Assembly: GCF_006539505.1 (NCBI RefSeq)
Contig: NZ_BJND01000012.1
Location: forward strand, 124,001 to 188,000
Length of the DNA: 64,000 nucleotides
Source: Streptomyces spinoverrucosus
Lineage (GTDB): Bacteria; Actinomycetota; Actinomycetes; Streptomycetales; Streptomycetaceae
Direction of reading: 5' to 3'
A program made the position numbers and the translations under genes. Every line of letters begins with the position of its first letter. The stretch's first letter is position 1. The notes beneath the pieces were generated by a model. It was not told the DNA's origin, searched no databases, and was given only the letters and a program-made list of their open reading frames with translations. Shown piece after piece: positions 26,246 to 34,430 of this stretch.

Positions 26246-26725
26246 ATGTCCGAGACCACCGCTTCCGTAGCCTCTGTCGCGTCCAACGCGTCTGTCGCGC
26301 CCGCTTCCTCTTCCGCCGTCGTGGCCGAGTCCGCGACCGCCCGGGGCCGCCGGGCCCGAATCGCCCTGCGGGCCCTCCAGGTGGTCCTCGCGCTCTTCTA
26401 CGCAATCGCGAGCGCGCTGCCCAAGTTGATCGCACACTCCTCGGCCACCGAGATCTTCGCCGACATGGGCTGGGGCAACGCGGGGATCTACACCATCGGC
26501 ATCCTCGAACTGGCAGGCGCGGTCGCCCTGCTGGTGCCGCCCCTCCAGTCCGTCGCGGCGATGTCGCTGGGCGCGCTGATGGTGGGTGCGTTCATCGTGC
26601 AGCTGACGGTCTTCGACGGGCAGAACGCGGCGACACCGGTGATCCTGCTGGTGCCGCTGGCTCTGATTGCCTGGGCACGGCGGGGACAGAACGCGGAGCT
26701 GTTGAGGGTGCTGCGGCGGCGGTGA
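26246..26725 (+). CDS. DoxX-like four-helix membrane protein
   Basis: 159 aa. After a Ser/Ala/Val-rich polar start (~35 residues) come four membrane helices: ALQVVLALFYAIASALPKLI, GIYTIGILELAGAVALLVPP, VAAMSLGALMVGAFIVQLTV and TPVILLVPLALIAWARRG. The pattern fits the DoxX/DoxD-like family. CAGGAG lies 7 nt before the ATG. The last 12 codons (QNAELLRVLRRR) form the first unit of an 80-bp tandem repeat that continues beyond the stop. Physiological role unknown. Confidence 0.85.
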   Translation: MSETTASVASVASNASVAPASSSAVVAESATARGRRARIALRALQVVLALFYAIASALPKLIAHSSATEIFADMGWGNAGIYTIGILELAGAVALLVPPLQSVAAMSLGALMVGAFIVQLTVFDGQNAATPVILLVPLALIAWARRGQNAELLRVLRRR

Positions 26726-27020
26726 CGGGCGGGCATCGACCGCGGCTGACCGTACGGCGGCGGTGGCAGAGCGTGGAGCTGCTGAGGGTGCGGCGGCGGG
26801 GGTGACGAGCGGGCATCGACCGCGGCTGACCCTACGGCGGCGGGGGCAGAACGTGGAGCTGCTGAGCGTGCTGCGACGGCGGTCGTGACCGGCGGGGCAC
26901 CGACCGCGGCTGACCGTACGGCGGCGGGGGTAGAACGCGGAGCTGCTGAGGGTGCTGCGCCGCGGTCGTGACCGGCGGGGCACCGACCGCGGCTGATCGT
27001 ACGGCGGCGGTGGCGACCGG
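26684..27020. repeat. Four tandem ~80-84 bp copies of the doxX 3' end
   Basis: The string GGAGCTGNTGAG recurs at 26695, 26775, 26855 and 26939 (spacings 80, 80, 84). Each unit also contains GACCGCGGCTGACCGTACGG or a close variant. The first unit includes the last codons and stop of the DoxX gene, and the others lie downstream. No gene is present in this stretch. Confidence 0.88.
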
Positions 27021-27114
27021 TGGGGCGACGTGCCCGTCGGCCGTCATCGTCGTGGGGGGCGAGGGGCCGCACCGGCGGGCGTCTCCTGGTCGGCGAGGCA
27101 CTCCCGGGGTTGTC

Positions 27115-27490
27115 CTCGAAGTGGCTCGGCGAGGTGCATTGGGCCCCGTCGTGGTGGGTCGGCGAGGCGCATTGGGCCGCCGTCGGGGTGGGTTGGCGAG
27201 GTGCGTCGGCCGTCCTCGAAGTGGGCCAGCGAGGTCCATGGGCTGCTGTCGGGGTGGCTCGGCGAGGTGCATTGGCTGCCGTCGAGGTGGGTCGGCGAGG
27301 TCCATGGGCTGCTGTCGGGGTGGGTCGGCGAGGTGCGTCGGCCGCCCTCGAAGTGGAGCGACGAGACCCATCGGCCGCCCTCGAAGTGGGCCAGCGAGAT
27401 CCATTGGCCACTGTCGAGGTGGGTCGGCCAGGTGCATTGACCGCCCCGGAAGCGGACCGAAGAGACCCAGCGGCCGCCCTTGAGGTAGGC
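27115..27490. repeat. 33-bp minisatellite (about 11 units) downstream of the S4-domain gene
   Basis: Core GTGGGTCGGCGAGGTGCATT recurs with an exact 33-bp period (GGCGAG-type cores at 27128, 27161, 27194, 27227, 27260, 27293 and 27326, then degenerate copies). Because 33 is a multiple of 3, the minus strand stays open and would read as an 11-residue repeat of the type QQPMDLADPPR. Codon choice and lack of a ribosome-binding site argue against translation. The stretch 26726-27560 has no other content. Confidence 0.85.
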
Positions 27491-27560
27491 CTACGAGAGG
27501 AGCGGCTGCCCTCGCAGCACCCTCGGCCACGCTCGGCGGTGCTCCGCCGATGTCCGCAGG

Positions 27561-28424
27561 TCAGCGTCCTCCGGGACGGCCACCTCGGCCGCCCGATCGG
27601 CCAGAGCCGCCACCCGATCGGCCAGAGCCGCCACTCGGTCGGCCAGAGTTGCCACCCGGGCCCACCGGGCCCACCGGGCCCCCCGAGCCCACCGGGCCCC
27701 CGAGCCCTCCCGGACCTCCCAGTCCGCCGGGAACTCCGGGGCCTCCGGGCCCACCCGGACCGCTCAAGCCGCCCAGTCCGCCCAGGCCGCGCAGGCGTTC
27801 CAGTTCGCGGCGGTCTCGCTTGGTCGGGCGGCCTGCGCCGCGGTCGCGGATGCCTGCGGGGGCGACGGCCTCGCGGGGCGGGGGCGGCGGGCTGTTGTCG
27901 ATGTAGCACTGGACGGCCACCGGGGCGCCGACCCGCTTACGGATCAGCCGCTTGACGACGACGATACGCTCCCGGCCCTCATGCCGGAGCCGTACCTCGT
28001 CGCCGACGCGCACCGCGTGGGCGGGCTTGACCCGCTCGCCGTTCAGTCGCACATGGCCGCCCCGGCAGGCCGCGGCGCCCTGGGAACGGGTCTTGACCAG
28101 GCGTACGGACCAGATCCAGCTGTCGATGCGGACGCTCCCGCCGTTCGCCGGACCGGCCGCCTCAGCGGCGGCGATCGCGGCGGCGACCTTCGGGTCGACG
28201 GTGCCTGGGTGCACGGTCGGCAGGGCGTCGGTCTGCGAGGCGGTAGCGGACACGGCGTCGGCGCCCGGATCGTCGGGCTGCGGGCCGCCGGGTGCCTCTC
28301 GGCCCTCGCTCTCCCGGGCCAGGGGCGTCTCAGGGGCACGCCCGTCGGCCGGGACCGCGGCCGGGTCCGGGGCGTTCCGGCTGGTCCCGCCGCTGCCTGC
28401 CTTGTCCATGCGATCGGAAGCCAT
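27561..28424 (-). CDS. S4-domain RNA-binding protein with a collagen-like glycine-rich tail
   Basis: 287 aa. Residues ~1-90 are acidic, disordered and Ala/Pro/Gly-rich. Residues ~95-170 form an S4 (HslR/Hsp15-type) domain: SVRIDSWIWSVRLVKTRSQG, then GHVRLNGERVKPAHAVRVGD. A conserved actinomycete extension (GAGRPTKRDRRELERLRG) follows. The last ~75 residues are Gly-X-Y triplets with one interruption (GPGGPGGPGVPGGLGGPGG), then a 7-residue SGRSGGG repeat. Family members bind rRNA on stalled large subunits. The ATG at 28424 is used. The tail looks like repeat expansion at the 3' end. Confidence 0.85.
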   Translation of the reverse strand: MASDRMDKAGSGGTSRNAPDPAAVPADGRAPETPLARESEGREAPGGPQPDDPGADAVSATASQTDALPTVHPGTVDPKVAAAIAAAEAAGPANGGSVRIDSWIWSVRLVKTRSQGAAACRGGHVRLNGERVKPAHAVRVGDEVRLRHEGRERIVVVKRLIRKRVGAPVAVQCYIDNSPPPPPREAVAPAGIRDRGAGRPTKRDRRELERLRGLGGLGGLSGPGGPGGPGVPGGLGGPGGLGGPVGSGGPVGPVGPGGNSGRPSGGSGRSGGGSGRSGGRGGRPGGR

Positions 28425-28529
28425 GCCATCGACCTTAGTCCCCTGGGCAGGGTGCGTTGACGGCTTTTCCACCGGCCCCTGCCCGGAGCCGACACCACCG
28501 CAGGGGTACGCCGGACCTACGGTGGACGC

Positions 28530-29393
28530 ATGGACAGCAGCGCCCCCGCCGGTCTCCCCGGCCTCGATCAGCGGATCGCGGGCTGCCGGGCGTGCCCTCG
28601 GCTGGTCGCCTGGCGTGAGGAGGTGGCCCGGACCAAGCGCGCCGCCTTCGCCGACTGGACGTACTGGGGGCGGCCGGTGCCGGGCTTCGGTCCGCCGGAC
28701 GCCCGACTGCTGATCGTCGGCCTCGCCCCGGCGGCGCACGGCGGGAATCGCACCGGACGGATGTTCACCGGCGACCGGTCCGGGGACGTACTGTACGAGG
28801 CGCTGTACGACGTGGGGCTCGCGTCCCAGCCCACGTCCGTGTCGGCCGGTGACGGCCTGGAGCTGTACGGCGTCCGCGTCACCGCGCCCGTGCACTGCGC
28901 GCCACCCGCCAACAAGCCCACCCCCGAGGAACGCGACACCTGCCGCCCCTGGCTCGTCCAGGAACTGCGCCTGCTGCGGCCGACACTGCGGGCGGTGGTC
29001 GTGCTCGGCGCCTTCGGCTGGCAGGCGGCGCTGCCGGCGTTCGCGGCGGCGGGCTGGACGGTGCCGAGCCCGAGGCCCGCCTTCGCGCACGGCGCACAGG
29101 TGAGGCTCGCCGCGCCCACCGCACCCACCGCACCCGCCGACCCGGCCGGGCCCGCAGCCCCCGCCGAGCCCCCAGCCCTCGCCGCACCCGACGGGCCCGC
29201 AGCCCTCGCCGCGCCCGCCGACCCCCACGTGCCCCCAGCCCTCGCCGCCCCCGACCGGCTCACCGCCCTCGACCTCTTCGGCTGCTTCCACGTCAGTCAG
29301 CGCAACACCTTCACCGGCCGCCTCACCCCGGAGATGCTGCGGGACGTCCTGCGCAGGGCGGCGCGTACGGCGGGGCTGGCCGTGCGAAATTGA
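28530..29393 (+). CDS. Uracil-DNA glycosylase, family 5 (UdgB-like)
   Basis: 287 aa. Cleaves uracil (and related deaminated bases) from DNA in base-excision repair. The family motif [21 protein letters not shown] and motif [17 protein letters not shown] are present. Cysteines in GCRACPRLV, in [15 protein letters not shown] and in DTCRPW fit a 4Fe-4S cluster. Unusual: a ~50-residue Ala/Pro-rich insertion ([20 protein letters not shown] and further copies, about residues 190-240) separates the core from motif C and consists of short repeated units. Starts at the ATG at 28530. Divergent from the S4 gene, with 105 bp between them. Confidence 0.88.
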   Translation: MDSSAPAGLPGLDQRIAGCRACPRLVAWREEVARTKRAAFADWTYWGRPVPGFGPPDARLLIVGLAPAAHGGNRTGRMFTGDRSGDVLYEALYDVGLASQPTSVSAGDGLELYGVRVTAPVHCAPPANKPTPEERDTCRPWLVQELRLLRPTLRAVVVLGAFGWQAALPAFAAAGWTVPSPRPAFAHGAQVRLAAPTAPTAPADPAGPAAPAEPPALAAPDGPAALAAPADPHVPPALAAPDRLTALDLFGCFHVSQRNTFTGRLTPEMLRDVLRRAARTAGLAVRN

Positions 29394-29430
29394 CGGGACG
29401 GGGCCGTCGTAGCGACGCTACGGTGCCCCG

Positions 29431-30405
29431 ATGGGCCTCTACGCGGAGATCGAACCGTACGACCACGGCATGCTCGACGTCGGTGACGGCAACCGTATCT
29501 ACTGGGAGACCTGCGGGAACCCGCACGGCAAGCCCGCGGTGATGTTGCACGGAGGGCCCGGCACCGGGTGCTCCCCGAACTTCCGGCGCTACTTCGACCC
29601 GGCGGCGTACCGGATCGTGCTGCTGGACCAGCGCGGGTGCGGGCGTTCGACGCCGAGCGCGAGTGCGTACGACACCGACATGAGCGTCAATACGACGGCC
29701 CATGTCATCGCCGATCTGGAGCTGCTGCGGCGGCATCTCGGGATCGAGCGGTGGCTGGTGTGGGGGGTGTCGTGGGGGTCGGTGCTGGGGCTGCGGTATG
29801 CGCAGACGCACCCTGGTGCCGTGTCCGAGCTGGTGCTGACCGGTGTCGCGACGGGGTCGAACCCCGAAGTCGCGCTGATGACCAGGGGTCTTGGCAAGAT
29901 CTTCCCCGAGGCCTTCGAACGGTTCGTCGGCGAACTGCCGGATGGCGATCGCGACGGCAACCTCGCCGCCGCCTACAACCGGCTGCTGGAGTCCCCGGAC
30001 GCGGCGGTGCGGGAGCGGGCGGCGCGGGCCTGGACGGACTGGGAGACGGCGGTGATTCCCGCACCGCCGCGTTCCGTGCCGCGCTACGAGGACCCGGTGT
30101 TCCGCATGGGCTTCGCCCGGACGGTCACGCACTACTGGGGCAACGACCACTTCCTGGGCGAGGGCAACGACGAGGGCGTGGTGCTCCGCGACGCGCATCT
30201 GCTGAAGGATATCCCCGGCACCCTCGTCCAGGGCGCTCTCGACTTCGGCAACCTTCTCGGCATCGTCTGGCGGCTGCACCACGCCTGGCCCGGCAGCGAG
30301 TTGGTGCTGGTCGACGAGGTCGGGCACAACGCGGGTGCGCCGGGAATGACGGAGGTACTGGTGGCGGCGACGGACCGGTACGCGGCGCGCACGCGCAGGT
30401 CCTAG
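29431..30405 (+). CDS. pip: Proline iminopeptidase (prolyl aminopeptidase)
   Basis: 324-aa alpha/beta hydrolase of peptidase family S33 releasing N-terminal proline. The oxyanion motif PAVMLHGGPGTGCSPNFRRY is followed by LLDQRGCGRS, the nucleophile elbow WGVSWGSVLGLRYAQTHP (the usual GGSWGS has V in place of the second G) and the catalytic His in VDEVGHNAGAPGM. Length is normal. It lies 37 bp after the udg stop, so it may be co-transcribed. Its stop overlaps the convergent GntR gene by 4 bp. Confidence 0.92.
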   Translation: MGLYAEIEPYDHGMLDVGDGNRIYWETCGNPHGKPAVMLHGGPGTGCSPNFRRYFDPAAYRIVLLDQRGCGRSTPSASAYDTDMSVNTTAHVIADLELLRRHLGIERWLVWGVSWGSVLGLRYAQTHPGAVSELVLTGVATGSNPEVALMTRGLGKIFPEAFERFVGELPDGDRDGNLAAAYNRLLESPDAAVRERAARAWTDWETAVIPAPPRSVPRYEDPVFRMGFARTVTHYWGNDHFLGEGNDEGVVLRDAHLLKDIPGTLVQGALDFGNLLGIVWRLHHAWPGSELVLVDEVGHNAGAPGMTEVLVAATDRYAARTRRS

Positions 30406-31055
30406 CCGGGTTCCTCTCCGAACAGGTGCCGTACCGTCGAGCGGTAGTTGGCCCGTACGTGGCTCAGCGCGTGGGTGCGCGCCCGGTCCGGGTCGCCGGA
30501 GGCGATCGCCTCGTACAACTCGCGGTGCTCGGTGAGGAGTTGGGGCCACTCCTCGTTCTGCCGGGTGAGCCAGCGCAGGCGGCCGTCGACCGGTTCCATG
30601 ACCGAGATGAGCAGGCTGTTGCCCGCCATTGCCAGGATGCGGTCGTGGAACCGGGTGTTGATGTCGGTGATCGTCTCGGCGTCCCCGGCCTCGGTGGCGT
30701 CGGCGGCGCTCCGTAGCAGCGCGCGCAGCTCCGTCAGCGCCTCGGGAGTCGCGCGGGACGCGGCGAGGCCCGCCGCGTACACCTCCAACGCCTCGCGCAG
30801 TTCGAACAGTTCCCTGACATCGGCCGGGGTCAACCGGCGTACGACGGCGCGGCGCGGGGTCTCGAACAGGACGAAGCCCTCGGCGACCAGCGCCCGGATG
30901 GCCTCCCGGACCGGGACGCGGGAGACCTCGAAGCGCTCGGCCAGCTCGCGCTCGACCAGCCGGTCGCCGGGGCGCAGGCGGCCCGCGATGATGTCCCGCC
31001 GCAGCCCGGCCAGGACGCGTTCGCGCACCGCTCCGAGGGGTTCGATCTTCGTCAT
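30402..31055 (-). CDS. GntR/FadR-family (FCD) transcriptional regulator
   Basis: 217 aa. N-terminal winged helix-turn-helix (GRLRPGDRLVERELAERFEV, then SRVPVREAIRALVAEG) and a C-terminal FCD ligand domain with the metal-site residues in DINTRFHDRILAMAGN and THALSHVRANYRSTVRHL. Divergent from the NCS1 permease-racemase operon, with a perfect FadR-type palindrome between them (31147-31162). It is therefore the likely local repressor of that operon, probably inactivated by a nucleobase, hydantoin or related compound taken up by the permease. Confidence 0.93.
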   Translation of the reverse strand: MTKIEPLGAVRERVLAGLRRDIIAGRLRPGDRLVERELAERFEVSRVPVREAIRALVAEGFVLFETPRRAVVRRLTPADVRELFELREALEVYAAGLAASRATPEALTELRALLRSAADATEAGDAETITDINTRFHDRILAMAGNSLLISVMEPVDGRLRWLTRQNEEWPQLLTEHRELYEAIASGDPDRARTHALSHVRANYRSTVRHLFGEEPG

Positions 31056-31146
31056 GGGGCCATCTTCGCCGACTCCGGGTGTCTTTTACGGAGCGTTAAC
31101 AGCAGCGATATCCGTCGGAACGGTTGACGGCGGGACCATGTCCGCA

Positions 31147-31162
31147 GTTTGGTATACCAAAC
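31147..31162. promoter_or_regulatory. Perfect 16-bp palindromic operator for the GntR regulator
   Basis: GTTTGGTATACCAAAC is a perfect inverted repeat and fits the FadR-subfamily pattern TNGTNNNACNA. It lies 92 bp from the regulator start and 53 bp upstream of the permease start, in the only intergenic space of this divergent pair. Confidence 0.8.
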
Positions 31163-31214
31163 CTTCCATCCCCACCGTCCCTCCGCCCTCCGTCCCCTCG
31201 TCCGTGGAGGCCCC

Positions 31215-32666
31215 GTGTCCCTCGCCGACCGTGCCGAAGCCACCGGCACACCACCGTTCGTCCCCGACCCCCGCCTCACCAACGAAGACCTCGCCCCGGC
31301 CGGCAAGCGCAACTGGAAGGTCTTCGACCTCTTCGCCCTGTGGATGTCCGACGTCCACAACCTCGGCAACTACACGTTCGCGGCGGGCCTGCTCGTGCTC
31401 GGCATGAACGTATGGCAGGTCTTCACGTCCCTGCTCGTCGGCTTCGTGCTCATCTACATCGGCATGAACTGGATGGGCAGCATCGGACAGCGCCACGGCG
31501 TCCCCTTCCCCGTCGTCAGCCGCATCAGCTTCGGTGTCTGGGGCGCCAACATCCCGGCGCTGATCAGGGCCGTCATCGCCATCATGTGGTACGGCATCCA
31601 GACCTACCTGGCCTCCGTCGCGGTGAACGTGATGCTGCTCGCCGCCTGGCCGGGCCTGGAGTCCTGGACGCACAGCTCGTTCCTGGGCCTGGACACGCTC
31701 GGCTGGGTGTCCTTCCTGTCGTTGTGGCTCGTCCAGGCGCTGATCATCAGTCAGGGCATGGAGTCAGTGCGGAAGTTCCAGGACTTCTGCGGTCCGGCCA
31801 TTTGGCTGGTCATGATCGCGCTGGCCGTGTGGGTCCTCGCCAAGGCCGGCTGGACCATCTCCCTCACCTCCACCCCGCACCCGGTCTCCGTGGGCGAGCA
31901 GTGGCGGCAGTGGTTCGGCGCCATCGGGCTGATCCTCGCCACGTACGGCACGCTGATGCTCAACTTCTGCGACTTCTCGCGCTTCGCTCCGGACTATCGC
32001 ACCGTCAAGCGCGGCAACTTCTGGGGCCTGCCGATCAACTCCACCGCCTTCGTGGTCGTGTCGGTCATCGTCACCGCCGGCTCGCTGGAGGTCTTCGGCG
32101 AGGCCATCACCGACCCGGCGGAGCTGGTGGCCAAGGTGGGCAACACCTGGGTCCTGGTGCTGGCAGCGCTGACGTTCGCCATCGCCACGATGGGCGTCAA
32201 CATCGTCGCCAACTTCGTCTCACCGGCGTACGACCTCGCCAACATCTGGCCGCAGAAGATCACCTTCAAGGTCGGCGGCATGATCAGCACGGTGGCGGCG
32301 CTGGTGGTGACGCCGTGGAACCTCTTCTCGAACCCGACGGTGGTCAACTACTTCCTGGGTGGCCTCGGTGCCTTCCTGGGCCCGCTGTTCGGCGTGATCA
32401 TGGTCGACTACTACTGGGTCAAGCGCGGCCGGGTCGACGTCGACCAACTCTTCAACGCCGAGCCGGGATCGCCGTACTACTACCGCAGGGGCGTCAACCC
32501 CAAGGCGCTGTGGGCCTTCCTTCCGGCGGCCGCGGTCGCGGCGGTGCTGGCGCTGGTGAAGACGTTCAGTGACGTGGCGCCGTACTCCTGGTTCATCGGT
32601 ACGGCGCTGGCGGCCGGGCTGTACGTGCTGCTCTGCCGACGCGAGCGTGCCGAGGTGGAGGGCTGA
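31215..32666 (+). CDS. NCS1 family nucleobase/allantoin/hydantoin:cation symporter
   Basis: 483 aa, about 12 membrane helices. NCS1 hallmarks: LTNEDLAPAGKRNWKVFDLF at the N-terminus, ALWMSDVHNLGNYTFAAGLL in helix 1, SFGVWGANIPALIRAVIAIM, and NFVSPAYDLANIWPQKITFK near helix 8. The GTG at 31215 is preceded by GGAGG; an upstream GTG at 31149 overlaps the operator. The substrate is not determined by sequence. The adjacent racemase and GntR regulator suggest hydantoin, allantoin or a related ureide or amino-acid derivative. Five bp separate it from the racemase start. Confidence 0.92.
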   Translation: MSLADRAEATGTPPFVPDPRLTNEDLAPAGKRNWKVFDLFALWMSDVHNLGNYTFAAGLLVLGMNVWQVFTSLLVGFVLIYIGMNWMGSIGQRHGVPFPVVSRISFGVWGANIPALIRAVIAIMWYGIQTYLASVAVNVMLLAAWPGLESWTHSSFLGLDTLGWVSFLSLWLVQALIISQGMESVRKFQDFCGPAIWLVMIALAVWVLAKAGWTISLTSTPHPVSVGEQWRQWFGAIGLILATYGTLMLNFCDFSRFAPDYRTVKRGNFWGLPINSTAFVVVSVIVTAGSLEVFGEAITDPAELVAKVGNTWVLVLAALTFAIATMGVNIVANFVSPAYDLANIWPQKITFKVGGMISTVAALVVTPWNLFSNPTVVNYFLGGLGAFLGPLFGVIMVDYYWVKRGRVDVDQLFNAEPGSPYYYRRGVNPKALWAFLPAAAVAAVLALVKTFSDVAPYSWFIGTALAAGLYVLLCRRERAEVEG

Positions 32667-32671
32667 GCGGA

Positions 32672-33403
32672 GTGCGCATCGTCGTCACCAACTGCAACAC
32701 CACGCAGGAGATGACCGAGGAGATCGTACGAGGTGCCCGGGCCGCCGCAGGCCCGGGCACCACCGTGACCGGGCTGACCCCTGCGTGGGGGCCCGAGTCG
32801 GCGGAGGGCTGGCTGGACAGCTATCTGTCGGCGGCGGCCGTGCTGGACGCGTTGCGGACGTACGAGGGACCGCCGTACGACGCGGTCGTCATGGCCGGTT
32901 TCGGGGAGCACGGGCGGGAGGGCGTGCGGGAACTGGTGGACGTGCCGGTCGTCGACATCACCGAGGCGGCCGCGCATATGGCGTGCCTGATCGGGCGGCG
33001 GTACGGCGTTGTCACGACGCTCGAACGGTCGTGCGGGCAGATCGAGGACAGCCTGGAGCTGGCGGGGGTGGGGCGCAACTGTGTCGCCGTCGTCGGCACG
33101 GGGCTGGGCGTGCTCGACCTGGGGGACGGTGAACGTACGGAGACCGCGTTCCTGGCCGCCGCCGAGCGGGCGCGGGCAGCGGGGGCGGAGGTGCTGGTGC
33201 TGGGCTGTGCGGGGATGACGGGTCTGCAGCGGGCGGTGGGGGAGAAGCTGGGGGTGCCGGTGGTCGACGGGGTGGGAGCAGCGGTGAAGCTGGCGGAGTC
33301 GCTGGTGGCGTTGGGGCTTACGACGAGCCGGGTGGGGAGCTATGCGCGGCCGTTGGCCAAGCGGCGGGTGTGGGGAAGGCCGTTGACGCCGCCTGGTGAG
33401 TGA
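32672..33403 (+). CDS. Aspartate/glutamate/hydantoin-type racemase
   Basis: 243 aa, cofactor-independent racemase fold. The two catalytic cysteines are in LIERSCG-type context (TLERSCGQIEDSLE is the relaxed first half; AHMACLIGRR precedes it) and in VLVLGCAGMTGLQ in the second half. The N-terminal MRIVVTNCNTTQEMTEEIV matches the NPNTS-like start of hydantoin racemases. GTG start with GGAGG upstream. Second gene of the operon after the NCS1 permease. Known relatives racemise hydantoins or allantoin; the exact substrate here is inferred from context only. Confidence 0.85.
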   Translation: MRIVVTNCNTTQEMTEEIVRGARAAAGPGTTVTGLTPAWGPESAEGWLDSYLSAAAVLDALRTYEGPPYDAVVMAGFGEHGREGVRELVDVPVVDITEAAAHMACLIGRRYGVVTTLERSCGQIEDSLELAGVGRNCVAVVGTGLGVLDLGDGERTETAFLAAAERARAAGAEVLVLGCAGMTGLQRAVGEKLGVPVVDGVGAAVKLAESLVALGLTTSRVGSYARPLAKRRVWGRPLTPPGE

Positions 33404-33873
33404 GCCGTTGGTCCGGGCGGCGTCGCGGGCCGCCACACGTACCGGACGTCCGGCTCCCGCTCCTCGTTGCCGCTGCCGTCGGTGTACTCGACGGCGACGA
33501 AGCCGTGGCGTTTGTAGAAGCGGTGGGCGGGGGTGTTGACCCGGAAGGTCCACAGGGTCAGGCCGTGGGGTCGGCGCTGCTTGGCGAGGTCCACGAACCG
33601 GTCCCCGATGCCCCGGCCGCGCCAGTCCGGATCGAGGTAGAGCTGGGAGAGCTGTTCACCGTCGAGCACCATAACGCCGATCAGGCCCTCCGGGGCCTCG
33701 GCCACCCATGTGTCCCCGAGCGGCACCACCACCTCCCGGAAATACGTCCGTACCTCGTCGTCGGAGCGCGGCCGAACGACGGTCGGCAGCGCGGCGGCGA
33801 AGGACCGCAGCCAGACGTGGGCCGCGGCGTCGGCGTCGGTCGCCGCGGCACGGCGTAGCGCGACACGGCTCAT
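33340..33873 (-). CDS. GNAT family N-acetyltransferase
   Basis: 177 aa. The acetyl-CoA binding motif is intact: LSQLYLDPDWRGRGIGDRFV (Q/R-x-x-G-x-G/A). N-terminal beta strands (VALRRAAATDADAAAHVWLR) and C-terminal motif B (LTLWTFRVNTPAHRFYKRHG) are typical. ATG at 33873 overlaps the RidA stop by 4 bp (ATGA), so the two are coupled. The 3' end overlaps the convergent racemase gene by 64 bp. Substrate unknown. Confidence 0.9.
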   Translation of the reverse strand: MSRVALRRAAATDADAAAHVWLRSFAAALPTVVRPRSDDEVRTYFREVVVPLGDTWVAEAPEGLIGVMVLDGEQLSQLYLDPDWRGRGIGDRFVDLAKQRRPHGLTLWTFRVNTPAHRFYKRHGFVAVEYTDGSGNEEREPDVRYVWRPATPPGPTAHSPGGVNGLPHTRRLANGRA

Positions 33874-34283
33874 TCCGCTGGGTCCTCGGGTACGACGGCC
33901 GTCGCCGTGATCTCCACCAACTGCCCCGTGTATCCGAGACAGGCCACCCCGAGAAGCGTCGACGAATGAGGACCGGCACTCAGCCCGGACGCCTCGACGA
34001 CCTCCCATACGGCGGACAGTACGGCGGGCTCGCTGCTCACGACGTACACATCGGTCGACAGCACGTGCGCCAAGTCGCTGCCCACGGCACGCAGCTGCTC
34101 CTCCAGATTGGCGATCACCTGCCGGGCCTGCCGTACGGGATCTCCCTCACCGACGAGCTTCCCGCCGGCGTCCAGGGGCACGGATCCGGCGAGGAAGGCG
34201 AGCTTGGTGCCGGCTTCGACGACGGAGGCGTGGGAGTAGGTGGGGGGAGGGAAGAGCGTGGGGACGGTGACGCGCTTGGGCAT
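33870..34283 (-). CDS. RidA/YjgF-family protein
   Basis: 137 aa, trimeric RidA fold. Typical segments: PTYSHASVVEAGTKLAFLAG, QARQVIANLEEQLRAVGSDL and VLSTDVYVVS. True RidA enzymes hydrolyse reactive enamines/imines. The catalytic Arg of that group, normally near the C-terminal strand, is not obvious here (GVACLGYTGQLVEITATAVV), so it may be a Rid paralogue with another role. ATG at 34283 with AGGT upstream. Coupled to the GNAT gene. Confidence 0.88.
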   Translation of the reverse strand: MPKRVTVPTLFPPPTYSHASVVEAGTKLAFLAGSVPLDAGGKLVGEGDPVRQARQVIANLEEQLRAVGSDLAHVLSTDVYVVSSEPAVLSAVWEVVEASGLSAGPHSSTLLGVACLGYTGQLVEITATAVVPEDPAE

Positions 34284-34430
34284 GAGACCTGCCTGGTTGC
34301 CTGGTTGTCGTTCACCGATCATGCGGGCCCCGGTGCGCCGATCGCACCCGAATATCGCCGGTGGTGCGGTTCCACCGTGGAGTTCACGCCGCGCAGGCGA
34401 GGCGCCTGCGGCCTTCAGTCCCGTGGGCTG

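Noticed and set aside
26684..27490. CRISPR array
   Set aside because: Repeats are tandem without unique spacers, and there are no cas genes.
26832..27530. 232-residue minus-strand frame with 11-aa repeats
   Set aside because: No ribosome-binding site, poor codon choice, and it is explained by a 33-bp minisatellite whose period is a multiple of three.
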